A stretch of DNA of 64,000 nucleotides from Micavibrio_C sp965231165 (GTDB taxonomy: Bacteria; Pseudomonadota; Alphaproteobacteria; Micavibrionales; Micavibrionaceae), in NCBI GenBank assembly GCA_965231165.1, contig OZ246421.1:806001-870000 (forward strand), written 5' to 3'. Every line of letters starts with the position of its first letter. Within the stretch, counting starts at the first letter, position 1. Below are positions 51,186 through 61,603 of the stretch, one piece after another. The position numbers were made by a program, and so were the translations under genes. The notes under the pieces are model-generated. The model saw nothing but the letters and a program-made list of their open reading frames with translations. It ran no database searches and was not told where the DNA came from.

Positions 51186-52022
51186 TTAATCAGAGGGATG
51201 CGCAGCCAGAAAATGACGCACTTTGTCACCGGCACCATGTTTATGCAGGTCAACGTGATTGCCTTCGGAGAATATCTCGAACCGCTTGTCGGTTTTAGCA
51301 TTCTGGAAAACTTTATTGCCCTGACGGAAAGGCACGACATTGTCTTTCTTGCCATGCAGAACCAGCAGCGGCACCTTCACGCCCTGAATTTTGTCGATAT
51401 TGTTGAAGCGATCACGGATCAGCCAATAGGCAGGCAGCCAGAACATATGAGTCTGCGCCACGGCCTGCATCGTCGTATAGGGCGCTTCGAGCACCAGCGC
51501 CCGCACATCGGCGTATTCAAGCGCCATCTGCGTGGCGATGCCTGTACCCAGTGACTCGCCATACAGGACGATCCGGTTCTGTGAAATTTTTTGTTCGCCA
51601 GTCAGCCAGTTCATATAGGCGCGGGCGTCATTATAAAGCCCCTGCTCGGTCGGCTTGCCGGGATTGTCGGCATACCCCCTGTATTCCGCCAGCAAATAGC
51701 CGTAGCCGCCGTTATCTATAAAGTCACGCGCACGATAGCCGCGAATGGCAATGCTGCCCCCGTTGCCGTGGAACAGAACAATCACAGGCATCGAAGGCGT
51801 TGCAGGCGGTTTATACAGCGCCTTGAGTTTTAGGTTATCGGCAGTCGTGACCTCGATCACCTGCATATCACCCACGCCGATCAATGTCGGGTTGGGGAAA
51901 ACCTGATACGGCACATACATGAAATTACGCTGCATCACGAACATGACGGCAACCAGCAGGAAATAACTGAGCAGAACCAGCTTTACAGTGCGCTTCCAGT
52001 CATTTTTCTTTTTATCAGCCAT
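51186..52022 (-). CDS. Alpha/beta hydrolase, BEM46/ABHD13-like
   Basis: 278-residue membrane-anchored hydrolase. It has an N-terminal helix (about 10-27, TVKLVLLSYFLLVAVMFVMQ), oxyanion motif VLFHGNGGS, nucleophile elbow LYGESLGTGIATQMALEYA (Ser of GESLG), Asp of LVLHGKKDNVVPFRQG and His of SEGNHVDLH. Its start overlaps the 3' end of the ABC exporter gene by eight bases. The substrate is unknown; the membrane context suggests lipids or peptides. Confidence 0.86.
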   Translation of the reverse strand: MADKKKNDWKRTVKLVLLSYFLLVAVMFVMQRNFMYVPYQVFPNPTLIGVGDMQVIEVTTADNLKLKALYKPPATPSMPVIVLFHGNGGSIAIRGYRARDFIDNGGYGYLLAEYRGYADNPGKPTEQGLYNDARAYMNWLTGEQKISQNRIVLYGESLGTGIATQMALEYADVRALVLEAPYTTMQAVAQTHMFWLPAYWLIRDRFNNIDKIQGVKVPLLVLHGKKDNVVPFRQGNKVFQNAKTDKRFEIFSEGNHVDLHKHGAGDKVRHFLAAHPSD

Positions 52023-53787
52023 TCATACCTGCAGCATGCATACGGGCATACAGTCCACCGCCCTGAAGCAACGCGCCGTGCTGACCGACTTCGGCCACCT
52101 GCCCGGCGTCCAGAACGATGATCTGATCGGCGTGTTGCACGGTGCTCAGACGGTGGGCGATTACCAATGTCGTGCGGCCCTTTTGCAGTTCATTGAGTGA
52201 GGCCTGTATCAGGCGTTCGGATTCATTATCCAGCGCCGATGTCGCTTCATCCAGCAGCAGGATTGGCGCGTTACGCAGCACGGCGCGGGCGATGGAAATG
52301 CGCTGGCGCTGACCGCCGGAAAGTTTTACGCCATCTTCGCCGAGAACAGTATTGTAACCATCGGGCATCGCCATGATAAAATCATGCGCGGCGGCCAGAC
52401 GCGCGGCGGCAACGATATCTTCCTCCGTCGCCCCTTCCCGTCCGTAAGCGATATTGGCGCGAACGGTATCGTCGAAAATCGTTATGTCCTGCGATACGAA
52501 GGCAATATTTTTGCGCAGGCTGTCGATGGTAAGATTGCGGATATCAATACCGTCTATCTTGATGCTGCCGCCATTGACGTCATAGAAACGCGGGATCAGG
52601 TTGATAATCGTCGTTTTCCCGGCGCCCGACGGGCCGACAAGCGCCGTCATTTTTCCGGCAGGCAAACTAAAGCTGACATTCCGCAAGGCCGGATCACCGT
52701 TGCCGTAATCAAAACTGACATTCTCGAACGTGATTTCCGGCTGCATCACATTGAGCGTCTGTGCGGTCGGGATTTCCTGAATGGAGGCCTGACGATCCAT
52801 CATTTCAAAGATGCGGTCAGCCGCACCCATGCCCTGCTGGATCGTGTTGTAGAGCTTTGACAGGCGCTTGATCGGCTCATAGGCCAGCGCAAAGGCGGTG
52901 ATAAACGACATCAGTTCGCCCGTTGTCATGCTGCCTGATGTGACCTGAAAACCGCCATACATAATGACGCTCATCAGGGCGAGGCCGAGCAGCCCTTCAT
53001 TGAGCGGCGTGGTCAGTGTGCCGACTCGGGTGGCCTTAATCGAAAGATTCCTGACGCGGTCGATGACTTTTCCGGCGCGCGCGCTTTCATATGCCTCCAT
53101 ACCATAGGCCTTGACCTGCCGGATGCCCTGAAAAATCTGGCCCAGCGTGTACATCATGGTCGCGGTTTCGACTTGCGTGGTGGTCGAGATTTTGCGCAGC
53201 TTGCGCCCGACCTTGCCCACCACATAAGCCGTTACGGGGAAGATTACGAACACCAGAACAGTCAGGCCCATGTCCTGCCAGAACATCAGCCCCACCAGCA
53301 GCACCAGCGTCAGCAGGCTTTTGCCAATGCCTGTCAGGCCATCCGATACGGTGCCGCGCAGAATGTTCACATCGTTGACGATGCGCGACACCAGTTCGCC
53401 ACTCGGGTTTTCATGGAAGAAGCGCAGATCCAACCCCATGAAGCGGCGGAACAAATCGCGCTGGATGTCGGCGACAATCGACTGACCGATTTTGTTCATC
53501 TGCAAGGTATGGATATAAGTCGCAATGCCGCTGGTCAGGAACACGAAGAATACCGAAAGCCCGACAGGCAGGATCATGCTCTGGCGGCGGTTGACCAGCA
53601 CCTCATCAAGGATCGGTTCAACCAGTTTGGCGAAAGCGGCAGTCATCGCCGACGACAGCACCATGAAGAAAATCGCCCACGCCAGCAGCTTGTAATACGG
53701 ACGCAAATAATCCCGTATCAGCCTGCGCATCAGGCTGCGGGTCGAAGAGTCCAGCTTGGTCAAAGGCTTAGAGGTGTTTTGCGCCAT
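52015..53787 (-). CDS. msbA: MsbA-type ABC exporter (lipid A flippase family)
   Basis: Half-transporter with a membrane domain and ATPase on one chain, likely flipping lipid A core or related lipids. I start at MAQNTSKPLTK (53787), giving 590 residues; the longer frame to 53859 runs into the divergent gene. There are six membrane helices in the first 320 residues. ATPase motifs: Walker A LVGPSGAGKTTIINLI, signature LSGGQRQRISIARAVLR, Walker B ILLLDEATSAL and the H-loop VIAHRLSTV. It is divergent from the patatin-like phospholipase gene. Confidence 0.9.
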   Translation of the reverse strand: MAQNTSKPLTKLDSSTRSLMRRLIRDYLRPYYKLLAWAIFFMVLSSAMTAAFAKLVEPILDEVLVNRRQSMILPVGLSVFFVFLTSGIATYIHTLQMNKIGQSIVADIQRDLFRRFMGLDLRFFHENPSGELVSRIVNDVNILRGTVSDGLTGIGKSLLTLVLLVGLMFWQDMGLTVLVFVIFPVTAYVVGKVGRKLRKISTTTQVETATMMYTLGQIFQGIRQVKAYGMEAYESARAGKVIDRVRNLSIKATRVGTLTTPLNEGLLGLALMSVIMYGGFQVTSGSMTTGELMSFITAFALAYEPIKRLSKLYNTIQQGMGAADRIFEMMDRQASIQEIPTAQTLNVMQPEITFENVSFDYGNGDPALRNVSFSLPAGKMTALVGPSGAGKTTIINLIPRFYDVNGGSIKIDGIDIRNLTIDSLRKNIAFVSQDITIFDDTVRANIAYGREGATEEDIVAAARLAAAHDFIMAMPDGYNTVLGEDGVKLSGGQRQRISIARAVLRNAPILLLDEATSALDNESERLIQASLNELQKGRTTLVIAHRLSTVQHADQIIVLDAGQVAEVGQHGALLQGGGLYARMHAAGMNG

Positions 53788-53828
53788 CAAAATGTGATAC
53801 TCTATTAAGAGGGAGGCCTGCAAGCTGA

Positions 53829-54812
53829 ATGTCTGATTTAACGGATACAAATACACCATCCACCCCCCTTATTCCCTCTGCCGGGATCGGGCTTGCGCTG
53901 GGCAGCGGTATGGCCCGCGGATTCACCCATATTGGCGTCCTGAAGGCTTTAACCCGTTATGGAATCAGGCCGGGGATCGTGGCAGGCACCTCCATCGGCT
54001 CGGTCGTGGGCGGGTGTTATCTGGCCGGTAAGCTGGATGAACTGGAAGACTGGGCGCTGAGCCTGAACCGCCGCCGCCTTTTCAAATATCTGGATTTCCG
54101 GGTGCGCAGCGCGGGTCTGATCGGCGGCAACAAGCTCGGTGCCGTGCTCGAAGAACATTTCGGCGATATGCTGATTGAGGACCAACATTTTCCCTTTATC
54201 TCTATTGCCACCGACCTTGTGACAGGCCACGAAGTCTGGATGCGCAAGGGAAAATTTGTCGATGTGATGCGCGCCTCTTTTGCGCTGCCCGGCATATTCC
54301 CTCCGGTCAAACTGAATAACCGCCTGCTGATCGACGGTGCCCTGGTCAATCCGGTGCCGGTTTCAGCCTGTCAGGCGCTGGGCGCGCAGCTGACAATTGC
54401 CGTCGATCTGAATGGTGATTTAATCGGTAAGGCCAGCAAACCCGGAAAATCATATCAGACCGTTCTAGGATTTGATGTCTTCGGCGACCCCACCATTGCC
54501 GGTCAGGCCGAGGACGTTTTGGGTACATCATCACTGACGCAACGCATGTTCCGCCGCGAAGGCAACAGCCCCAGCCTGTTCGGCGTGATGGTGTCATCGC
54601 TCAATATTATTCAGGACCGCCTGACCAGATCGCGCCTCGCGGGCGATCCACCGGACGTTCATATCAAACCGCGCATCGGCCATATTGGATTGCTGGAATT
54701 CGAGCGGGCGGAAGAAATGATCAAGGAAGGCGAAGAAGCCGTCAAACGCAAGCTACCCGAAATCATGTCAGCCGTTGAAATCCTGCTGACACGCACCAAG
54801 CCTGACATGTAA
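53829..54812 (+). CDS. Patatin-like phospholipase (RssA-like)
   Basis: 327-residue patatin family acyl hydrolase. The first motif is LALGSGMARGFTHIGVLKAL (oxyanion), the nucleophile elbow is IVAGTSIGSVVGG (Ser of GTSIG) and the catalytic Asp is in LLIDGALVNPVPV. No signal peptide is seen. It shares a short divergent promoter region with the msbA gene. The substrate is probably a phospholipid; this is by family. Confidence 0.9.
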   Translation: MSDLTDTNTPSTPLIPSAGIGLALGSGMARGFTHIGVLKALTRYGIRPGIVAGTSIGSVVGGCYLAGKLDELEDWALSLNRRRLFKYLDFRVRSAGLIGGNKLGAVLEEHFGDMLIEDQHFPFISIATDLVTGHEVWMRKGKFVDVMRASFALPGIFPPVKLNNRLLIDGALVNPVPVSACQALGAQLTIAVDLNGDLIGKASKPGKSYQTVLGFDVFGDPTIAGQAEDVLGTSSLTQRMFRREGNSPSLFGVMVSSLNIIQDRLTRSRLAGDPPDVHIKPRIGHIGLLEFERAEEMIKEGEEAVKRKLPEIMSAVEILLTRTKPDM

Positions 54813-55745
54813 TCAAGCTGTTTTGCGCTTCTTGTGCTTGCGATCTGGTAAGGCCTTGCCCCAGTTGACGCGGTTCACCAGATAGGTCGGGCGCACGTTG
54901 TTATACTGCAATACCAGCACGTTTAAAGCGCGATCAACCTCGTACGGGGTTTTGCAGTTTTTGAACGTGCCGAAATGCAACCCGCTTCTGACCAGGCAAG
55001 TATCGATATTTACCGCTGCCGCGCCCAGAATATCGTGCGCCATGGTATCGCCCAGCATCACGGTGTCGCCGGGATAAATTTCCTTGGCCTGCAGCAAACG
55101 GATGCAATGCTGGAAAATCGGTTTATGCGGCTTGCCTATATAATGGACGACGCCGCCAAAATCTTCGTAACGGCGCGCAATCATGCCGGGGCCGAGAACG
55201 TAGCCTTCGCCGATCAAAGCCTGACTATCGGGATTGGCACAAATCGCTTTCAAACGCTTGCGGATGGCCATGCGCAGAATCGGTTCATAATAATCGACCA
55301 TGTTCTTCTGCGGCGCATCGGAACCGCTGATCAGCAGAAAATCCGCATCTTCAATTTTGGTAACAATCTCGATGTCCAAACCGTTGACGATGGAGGTATC
55401 GCCGCCACGGCTCATCAGGAAACATTTCTTGCCAATATTCTGGAAGAAGCCCTCGTCCTGCTTTTGCAGGCCGCTCCAGGTGATTTCGCCAGAGGTCACA
55501 ATTTCGTCATAGAGGCTGGAGCCGATCCCCAGTTCCTGCAGCCGTTTCTTGTTTTCGTCGGAGCGCTTGCCCGAATTTGAAAGAATAATAATGTATTTAT
55601 TGCGGTTTTTGAGTTCCTTGAGACAGTCGATCACGCCCTCATAGGCTTTTTCACCGTTATGAAGTACGCCCCACTGGTCGATAATAAACGCGTTGTAACT
55701 GTCGGAAATGTCCGAGATACCTTGGCAAAACTTGGTCTTTGGCAT
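54813..55745 (-). CDS. HAD-IIA family hydrolase
   Basis: 310-residue phosphatase-like protein of the class IIA HAD group (TIGR01459, mainly alphaproteobacterial). Motif I is DQWGVLHNG (D23), motif II is ILSNSGKRSDE, the Lys motif is YIGKPHKPIF and motif IV is VMLGDTMAHDILGA. The physiological substrate is unknown; related proteins act on sugar or nucleoside phosphates. It is convergent with the patatin gene with no gap between stops. Confidence 0.9.
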   Translation of the reverse strand: MPKTKFCQGISDISDSYNAFIIDQWGVLHNGEKAYEGVIDCLKELKNRNKYIIILSNSGKRSDENKKRLQELGIGSSLYDEIVTSGEITWSGLQKQDEGFFQNIGKKCFLMSRGGDTSIVNGLDIEIVTKIEDADFLLISGSDAPQKNMVDYYEPILRMAIRKRLKAICANPDSQALIGEGYVLGPGMIARRYEDFGGVVHYIGKPHKPIFQHCIRLLQAKEIYPGDTVMLGDTMAHDILGAAAVNIDTCLVRSGLHFGTFKNCKTPYEVDRALNVLVLQYNNVRPTYLVNRVNWGKALPDRKHKKRKTA

Positions 55746-55832
55746 TTGTACTGGCTTCCCCCACGTGGAAGTTACGATTCTAGTGCTCTCTCAAAAGGAT
55801 AGGCAAAATTCCTCAAGAAAAGATTATCAGCC

Positions 55833-55860
55833 AAAAAGGGAGCCTTCTCAAGCCCCCTTT
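55833..55860 (-). terminator. Terminator of the large coiled-coil gene
   Basis: On the minus strand, AAAGGGGGC-ttgagaag-GCTCCCTTTTTGG forms a stem with one mismatch and a short T-run, about 40 bases after the stop at 55899. Confidence 0.6.
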
Positions 55861-55898
55861 CCAGAAAATATCTATAATTTACAAGTGCTTATGCAAAA

Positions 55899-58800
55899 CT
55901 AGCTGGCGAGACGACGATCCTCGCGGCTCAGTTTTGGCTCACGGCCTGCGGCCTGACACAGGGTTACATACAGGCTGCCGATGTCGCTGGAGGCGAATGT
56001 GGCACCCAGCAGATCGCCATGGTCGTTGGCGACGGCCTGTTCGAACAGCTCTTCGAACTGGCGGGTGAAGCGCTGGACGTAGGTACGGAATTCCGTATCG
56101 TCGGCAAATTTCACGCGGATGCGTTCGATTGGCAGTTCGGCACCCAGTTGCGCCAGACGGCGGGTAAAGGCGCCGACATCGCCCTTCTGGAAGGCGCGCC
56201 ATGTTTTTTCCGGTACTTCGCCATCCATCAGACGGGTCAGATCGACGGACAATGAGTGCAGGCTTTCGATCAGGAACTTGGCCGAGGTCAGGAACGCATC
56301 GCGCTGGATACGTCCGTCTTCCTTGCGGATCTTCTCGGCGTTGTAGGTCGCATCCTGAACGGCCTTGAACAACGCGTTTGACTGGCGGCCAAACGATGTC
56401 GCGGCTTCGTCAGCGGCACGTACGGCGGCGGATGTTACCGTTACCAGACGCTCCGATTCATTCGCCAGCGCATCACGCGATTTGGCGATTGTATCAACGA
56501 TGGTTGTCGAGGTCGTGCCAATGTCGCTCAGACGTGTAGACAATTCAGAGACGGCCTTGCTGATATGTTCAGCCGTATCAACACTGGCATCCGAAACAAG
56601 GCTTGCCTGACGCTTAAGCTCATCGCCATAATTCTGCGATGTGCGCAGCGCCGAGCTCATTTGCTCTGAAACTTCGCGGGCTTTCAGCTCGAAGCCGTCG
56701 CCTGCCTTTTTCAACTCCATCAGCGTGTCTTTCGACGATTTCAGCAAAGTATCTGCTTCGCCTTGTACCTTGCTGACGAGGATGCTGGTCATTTCCGCTG
56801 TTTTTGCAGCAGACATATTCAGGCTTTCGCTTTCATCGCGGGCCTTGGTTCCGGCCTCGTCAAAGCGGCGGATAATATGGTCTGCCGTCTGATCGATTTG
56901 TGACGCGGATTTGCCCAGTTCACCACCGACATCCTGCAGGCGGGCCACGGCCTGACCTACGGATTCGGAAAGCTCATGGAATTGCTCGTTCACGGCCTTC
57001 TGCACGTTTTCAATTTTCAGCAATGCCTGATCGGTCATCAGGTGAATGTCTGAAGATTGATCTTCCAGTGAATCTTCGATCTCGCGCATCTTGTCGCTGG
57101 CCGATGTGGCGGCACGTTCGATGTCCTGAACGCGGGATTGCAGATTTTCGCTGGCAAAACGCAGGATCGAAGATGCCTGGTCGGCACCGGAGCGCAGTGA
57201 TGTCAGGCGCTCGTCAAAGACGATACCGATCTCGCTCAAGCGGTCGAGATTTGAACGGGCCGAGGTTTCATAGCCCGTGTGCAGGGTTTCGAATTTGGCC
57301 TGCGCTTCGGTCGCGCGTTCCATAGCGTTCGTCAGGATCGGATCAAACCCGGCAGCAGATTCTTCCAGAGCGTTCATCACGGTTCTGATTGATTCAGTCA
57401 CAATGTCGGACTGGTCTTTCAGGCGACCGCTCTTGTCGGCGAAATTGCTGTCGAGACGATCGAGATCGCCGATAGCTTTCTCGCTGGCATTGCTGACTTC
57501 GATGCAGCGGGAGCTGATTTTGCCTTCGAGGATACTGACGTCCAGAACGGCTTTCTCCGAAATATCGGACAGACGTCTGGCCTGGTCCTCAAGGGAGTCA
57601 CGCACTTTCTCAATGCTGGTCAGTGATGTCGTCACTTCCGTTTTCAGTGTGCTGTTCTGATGCGCCAGCTGATCGGTGATCGTGCGGGAATGTCCGGCGA
57701 TCTGACCGGCCATGGTTGAAATTTCCTGAGCCTGTCCGCGCAGGATGGAACGGATATGCTCGGCGGAATCTTTCGCTTTGTCGCTGGCCTCGTTCAGGTC
57801 GGTGACGCGGCGGCGCAGTGTTTCTTCGATCTGCTGGTGCTTGCTGTCGGCTTCAACAACGGCAGCGGACATTTCTTTCAACGGATGCGCGAGCGCCATT
57901 TTCACAGACTCGATACGCTCGACAATCGTCGCCGTTGAGAGATTAATTTTTTCGGACTGGTTTTCGACGGATTGCGCCAGTTTAGCCACCTGCTCATCGG
58001 CCAGTTGTGATGCTTTTTCGATCTGCTCGCGGCTGTTCTCCAGCATTTCGACGATAGCGCGGATATGTTCGATATTGCCCTCACCGGCGCTGTTGAGCTG
58101 GTCGATATTTTCGCGGGTCGATGTAATCAGGGATTCAGCCTGATCCTTGGCCGATAGCGTTGCCTTTTCCAGTTGTTCGATGGCGCGGCGGACAGCAGCG
58201 CTGATGGATTCAGCGCCGACCAGCGCGACACTCATCGACTCGGTCAACTTGTTGGATGTCGAAGTGCCCGCATTTTCGATGATCTCGGCCTGTTTTTCCA
58301 GCGTCGTAGCTGTATCACGCAGTTTTTCACCCTGCGCTTGCAGTCTAGTTTCAAGGGAGTCGGTGCGCTCGACGATCTGGCTGGCAGCCTCACCGAGATT
58401 GCCCAGAGAGTTGTTGATCGTTTCGGCAATTTTCTCGGCCTGCAGCGCTACGCTTTGTGCGCCGAGATCGAGCGCCTGACGGTGATCTTCGATGGTTTTG
58501 CTGGATTGCGCCATCGCTTCCAGCGTTTTCTCGGTCACACCTTCAAGACCTTTGATCTGGCCTTCGATGGTACCGGCCAAGCGTTCAGTTTCCGTGGAAA
58601 CGCGACCCACGGCAGCGGACAGTCCTTGCGTGTGCTGATCGAATTCGCCGCTAACGCTTTTCAGACGTTCGGTGACGCGGTCAACTGCTTCATTGAGTCC
58701 GTCATAGCTGCTGCTCAGGTTGGTTTCGATATTTTTGGTGCGCTCGCCTGCCTTTTCAGCAGCTTCAAGGATCTTGTCTGCACCACGACCCAGAGCGGAT

Positions 58801-59774
58801 TCCATTTCGGTGGCGCGTTCCTTGATCGTCGCCGTGGCTTTGTCCCATGCGGCTGCGCCTTCGGCGGTTTTTGAGCCGATTGTACCTGTGCGCTGTTCGA
58901 GCTCCTCGGTCAGCACCAACAGCTTGGCCGATTTTTCGTTGATGTTGTCAGCCAGACGGTCGATGTGGAATTCAGCTTTCTTGGATACGCCGACGAAATC
59001 GCGGATCTCCGCACGCAGACCCTGACGAGCGCGTGTGATTGAACGGATCACTGTGCGCGAAGACGCCGAAAGCTCCGCCGCCTGACGGCAAAGTTGTTCG
59101 ATATCACGGTTGACGCGCTGGGCGCGTTCTTCGGACGGGAAAATAATCGCTTGCAGTTCGTGACGCAGTTCACCGGCATAACGGTTGATATCGGCGCCGC
59201 GCTGGAAATGACTCAGCATCATCCAGAACAAGGCTATGGGCGCCAGCATCGCGGCCAGCAGTCCACCCAGTTGGATCGGCCCGGCACTGATCAGTCCGGC
59301 CACGCCGTAAGCCGCCAGCGCATAAACCACGCAATACATGACCCAGCCGAAAGTGAAAGCTGCGCCTGCCCAGGTCATCGCCCGGTGCCATAGCGGGCGT
59401 TTAAAATCAGGGCGGTTCAGCGGCGCCAGCATCAGTACGGATTCATTTTCCTGATCGAACGAGGAGGCTTCGACCTGCGGGCTGCGGGGTTCGGCTTTCA
59501 GTTCGGTTGATTGCGGTTCGGCTTCGCCTTCGCTGACGCTCTGGATGCGGAGAGATTTCAGGCCGCTGCGCATACTTGATTGCGACTGAACATGTTCGAG
59601 CTTGCGGGCGGTAATTTCGAGGGCGTTGCGCGCCTGCGTTTTCAGAATGCTACGCTCATCCGTAGAAAGTTCCGGGGCAGCAGAAACTTCGGAAGAGGAA
59701 ATTTCGGGGACGGGTTTTTCGCTTTCGTTGATGGACTCTGGTTTGTCCTGACGAATGGCAGAATTGAGCGTCAT
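55899..59774 (-). CDS. Large membrane-anchored coiled-coil protein
   Basis: About 1291 residues from ATG 59774 (GGGAG nine bases upstream); the frame continues to 59858 without a better start. The first 135 residues are polar. Two membrane helices follow (about 134-162 and 168-190, ending ALFWMMLSHF). About 900 residues are then predicted as coiled coil rich in Ala/Glu/Ser/Thr with heptads such as SDISEKAVLDVSILEGKISS and VNEQFHELSESVGQAVARL. The last 130 residues form a more globular helical domain. The plan resembles TipN of Caulobacter (two N-terminal helices plus long coiled coil), a pole-marking protein, but I cannot confirm homology. A structural or polarity role is plausible. Confidence 0.8.
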   Translation of the reverse strand: MTLNSAIRQDKPESINESEKPVPEISSSEVSAAPELSTDERSILKTQARNALEITARKLEHVQSQSSMRSGLKSLRIQSVSEGEAEPQSTELKAEPRSPQVEASSFDQENESVLMLAPLNRPDFKRPLWHRAMTWAGAAFTFGWVMYCVVYALAAYGVAGLISAGPIQLGGLLAAMLAPIALFWMMLSHFQRGADINRYAGELRHELQAIIFPSEERAQRVNRDIEQLCRQAAELSASSRTVIRSITRARQGLRAEIRDFVGVSKKAEFHIDRLADNINEKSAKLLVLTEELEQRTGTIGSKTAEGAAAWDKATATIKERATEMESALGRGADKILEAAEKAGERTKNIETNLSSSYDGLNEAVDRVTERLKSVSGEFDQHTQGLSAAVGRVSTETERLAGTIEGQIKGLEGVTEKTLEAMAQSSKTIEDHRQALDLGAQSVALQAEKIAETINNSLGNLGEAASQIVERTDSLETRLQAQGEKLRDTATTLEKQAEIIENAGTSTSNKLTESMSVALVGAESISAAVRRAIEQLEKATLSAKDQAESLITSTRENIDQLNSAGEGNIEHIRAIVEMLENSREQIEKASQLADEQVAKLAQSVENQSEKINLSTATIVERIESVKMALAHPLKEMSAAVVEADSKHQQIEETLRRRVTDLNEASDKAKDSAEHIRSILRGQAQEISTMAGQIAGHSRTITDQLAHQNSTLKTEVTTSLTSIEKVRDSLEDQARRLSDISEKAVLDVSILEGKISSRCIEVSNASEKAIGDLDRLDSNFADKSGRLKDQSDIVTESIRTVMNALEESAAGFDPILTNAMERATEAQAKFETLHTGYETSARSNLDRLSEIGIVFDERLTSLRSGADQASSILRFASENLQSRVQDIERAATSASDKMREIEDSLEDQSSDIHLMTDQALLKIENVQKAVNEQFHELSESVGQAVARLQDVGGELGKSASQIDQTADHIIRRFDEAGTKARDESESLNMSAAKTAEMTSILVSKVQGEADTLLKSSKDTLMELKKAGDGFELKAREVSEQMSSALRTSQNYGDELKRQASLVSDASVDTAEHISKAVSELSTRLSDIGTTSTTIVDTIAKSRDALANESERLVTVTSAAVRAADEAATSFGRQSNALFKAVQDATYNAEKIRKEDGRIQRDAFLTSAKFLIESLHSLSVDLTRLMDGEVPEKTWRAFQKGDVGAFTRRLAQLGAELPIERIRVKFADDTEFRTYVQRFTRQFEELFEQAVANDHGDLLGATFASSDIGSLYVTLCQAAGREPKLSREDRRLAS

Positions 59775-60028
59775 TACGGTAAACTCCCGCATTGGAAAAT
59801 GGCTGAACTGAATTTTTTTAGAGTCAGTTTTTCTAACCTTGTGTATGCAGCGAGGCAAGCCCTTAAAAACAGTGACTTACACCGCATCCTTAAAACAATG
59901 CGGAAAAATCAAATGAACGCACAGACTTGCGCCGCATCAGAGATTTGTTGATGAATTGTGGATAATTCGAAACCCCTTATGTCGTTATTCATAAGAGGCT
60001 TCGTTGATCGTCAGGAGAATGGGATTTT

Positions 60029-61507
60029 TTACGAAGATTTTTCTTTTTTTAGATAGAGATCCACGTATTTCTTCAGATCGCGCTTTAACTCCGGTGCCAT
60101 AACGTACAACCCGATCAGGTTCGGGAAGGCCATGGACAGGATCATGGCGTCAGTAAAGCGGATCACGTTCTTAAGCTCTGACGCGCAACCTACAATAATG
60201 AAGAGGCAGAATATGATCTTAAAGGTCGTTTCTACAGCCACATGCTCACCAAAAATGAATGTGGATGCCTTCACCCCGTAATAGGCCCAGCCTATCAGGG
60301 TTGAATATGCAAAAAGAAATACGGTAAATGCCAGCAACCAAGGTGCATACGGAATGGTCGTCGCAAAGGCCTGAGAAGTCAGCTCAACCCCGGCCATGCC
60401 CTGCCCGCTCTGATAGACGCCGGTAATGACGATCACCAGCGCGGTGGTCAGGCAGATGATAACAGTATCAATGAACGGCCCCATCATCGCGGCAATGCCC
60501 TGACGCACAGGCTCCTCCGTGCGGGCGCAACTTTGGACAATAGCTGCCGATCCCAACCCCGCCTCGTTCGAGAAAGAAGCGCGCTGAATACCGGTCAGCA
60601 TCGCGCCCGCCAGTCCGGCAAGCCCCGCCGTGGGTGTGAAAGCTTCTTTGAAAATAACGCCTAATGCCTCCGGCACCTGCCCGATATGCATGACGATTAC
60701 AACCATACCTGCCAACAAATACAGCACCGCCATGATCGGCACGAGATAGGAAGACACATTCGCAATCGACTTGATACCGCCGATAATAACGACGCCCGTC
60801 AGGATCGACAGAACGATACCGAACATCCAGCCCTTGCCTGCCAGCCAGCTGGCTTCTCCACCTGAGGCATTCAGGAATTGCATATAGGTCTGGTTGGCCT
60901 GGAACATGTTGCCGCCGCCGATGGCGCCACCGATACAGCACAGTGCAAAAGTAATGGCCAATATTTTGCCCATCTTCGGCCAGCCGCGATTGGCAAAGAT
61001 ATCCTGAAGGTAATACATGGGGCCGCCTGAGATATCTTTGTGGCCAGCATCATTTACGAAACAGCGACGATATTTAACGCCTGCTGTGACTTCGGCAAAT
61101 TTGGTGGACATGCCTATAAAGGCCATAACGATCATCCAGACCACCGCCCCCGGCCCGCCCACGGACACGGCCACCGCCACGCCCGCGATATTGCCGAGAC
61201 CAACAGTCCCCGCCAGCGAGGCCATCAGCGCCTGAAAATTGTTGATCTGCCCTTCAGCTTCCGGTTCATCATGCTTGCCACGCACGATATTAAAGGAATG
61301 CCAAAAATGGCGCAGATTGGGGAACCAGAGGTAAAGTGTGAAGAATATGCCTGCGGCCATCAGCCACAGCAGAATGAGGGGGAATGATTTCTCAACCATT
61401 GCGCCAGCTGCATCGGGAACGTTGAACTTTATGCCATAGAAAAGGATGTTTTCGCTGAAATCGGCAAGCGCCTTAAACATAACATCAATTTGCTGATCAA
61501 TAGACAT
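60029..61507 (-). CDS. Alanine/glycine:sodium symporter (AGCS family)
   Basis: 492-residue secondary transporter that imports alanine or glycine with sodium. It has about 11 membrane helices and the family motifs SLAGTVGLGNIAGVAVAVSV, GPMYYLQDIF, and FSNEAGLGSAAIVQSCART. Length is normal. It is followed by cysE on the same strand only after a 96-base gap and lies upstream of the coiled-coil gene. Confidence 0.94.
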   Translation of the reverse strand: MSIDQQIDVMFKALADFSENILFYGIKFNVPDAAGAMVEKSFPLILLWLMAAGIFFTLYLWFPNLRHFWHSFNIVRGKHDEPEAEGQINNFQALMASLAGTVGLGNIAGVAVAVSVGGPGAVVWMIVMAFIGMSTKFAEVTAGVKYRRCFVNDAGHKDISGGPMYYLQDIFANRGWPKMGKILAITFALCCIGGAIGGGNMFQANQTYMQFLNASGGEASWLAGKGWMFGIVLSILTGVVIIGGIKSIANVSSYLVPIMAVLYLLAGMVVIVMHIGQVPEALGVIFKEAFTPTAGLAGLAGAMLTGIQRASFSNEAGLGSAAIVQSCARTEEPVRQGIAAMMGPFIDTVIICLTTALVIVITGVYQSGQGMAGVELTSQAFATTIPYAPWLLAFTVFLFAYSTLIGWAYYGVKASTFIFGEHVAVETTFKIIFCLFIIVGCASELKNVIRFTDAMILSMAFPNLIGLYVMAPELKRDLKKYVDLYLKKEKSS

Positions 61508-61603
61508 GACTGTTCCCTATGATTCTTATAAAGAATTCAGGATAGTCAGGGAAAATGGGTGTCGCAATATAGCGGCGTGTTTTACCCACCGCTTGCTGGC
61601 AAG

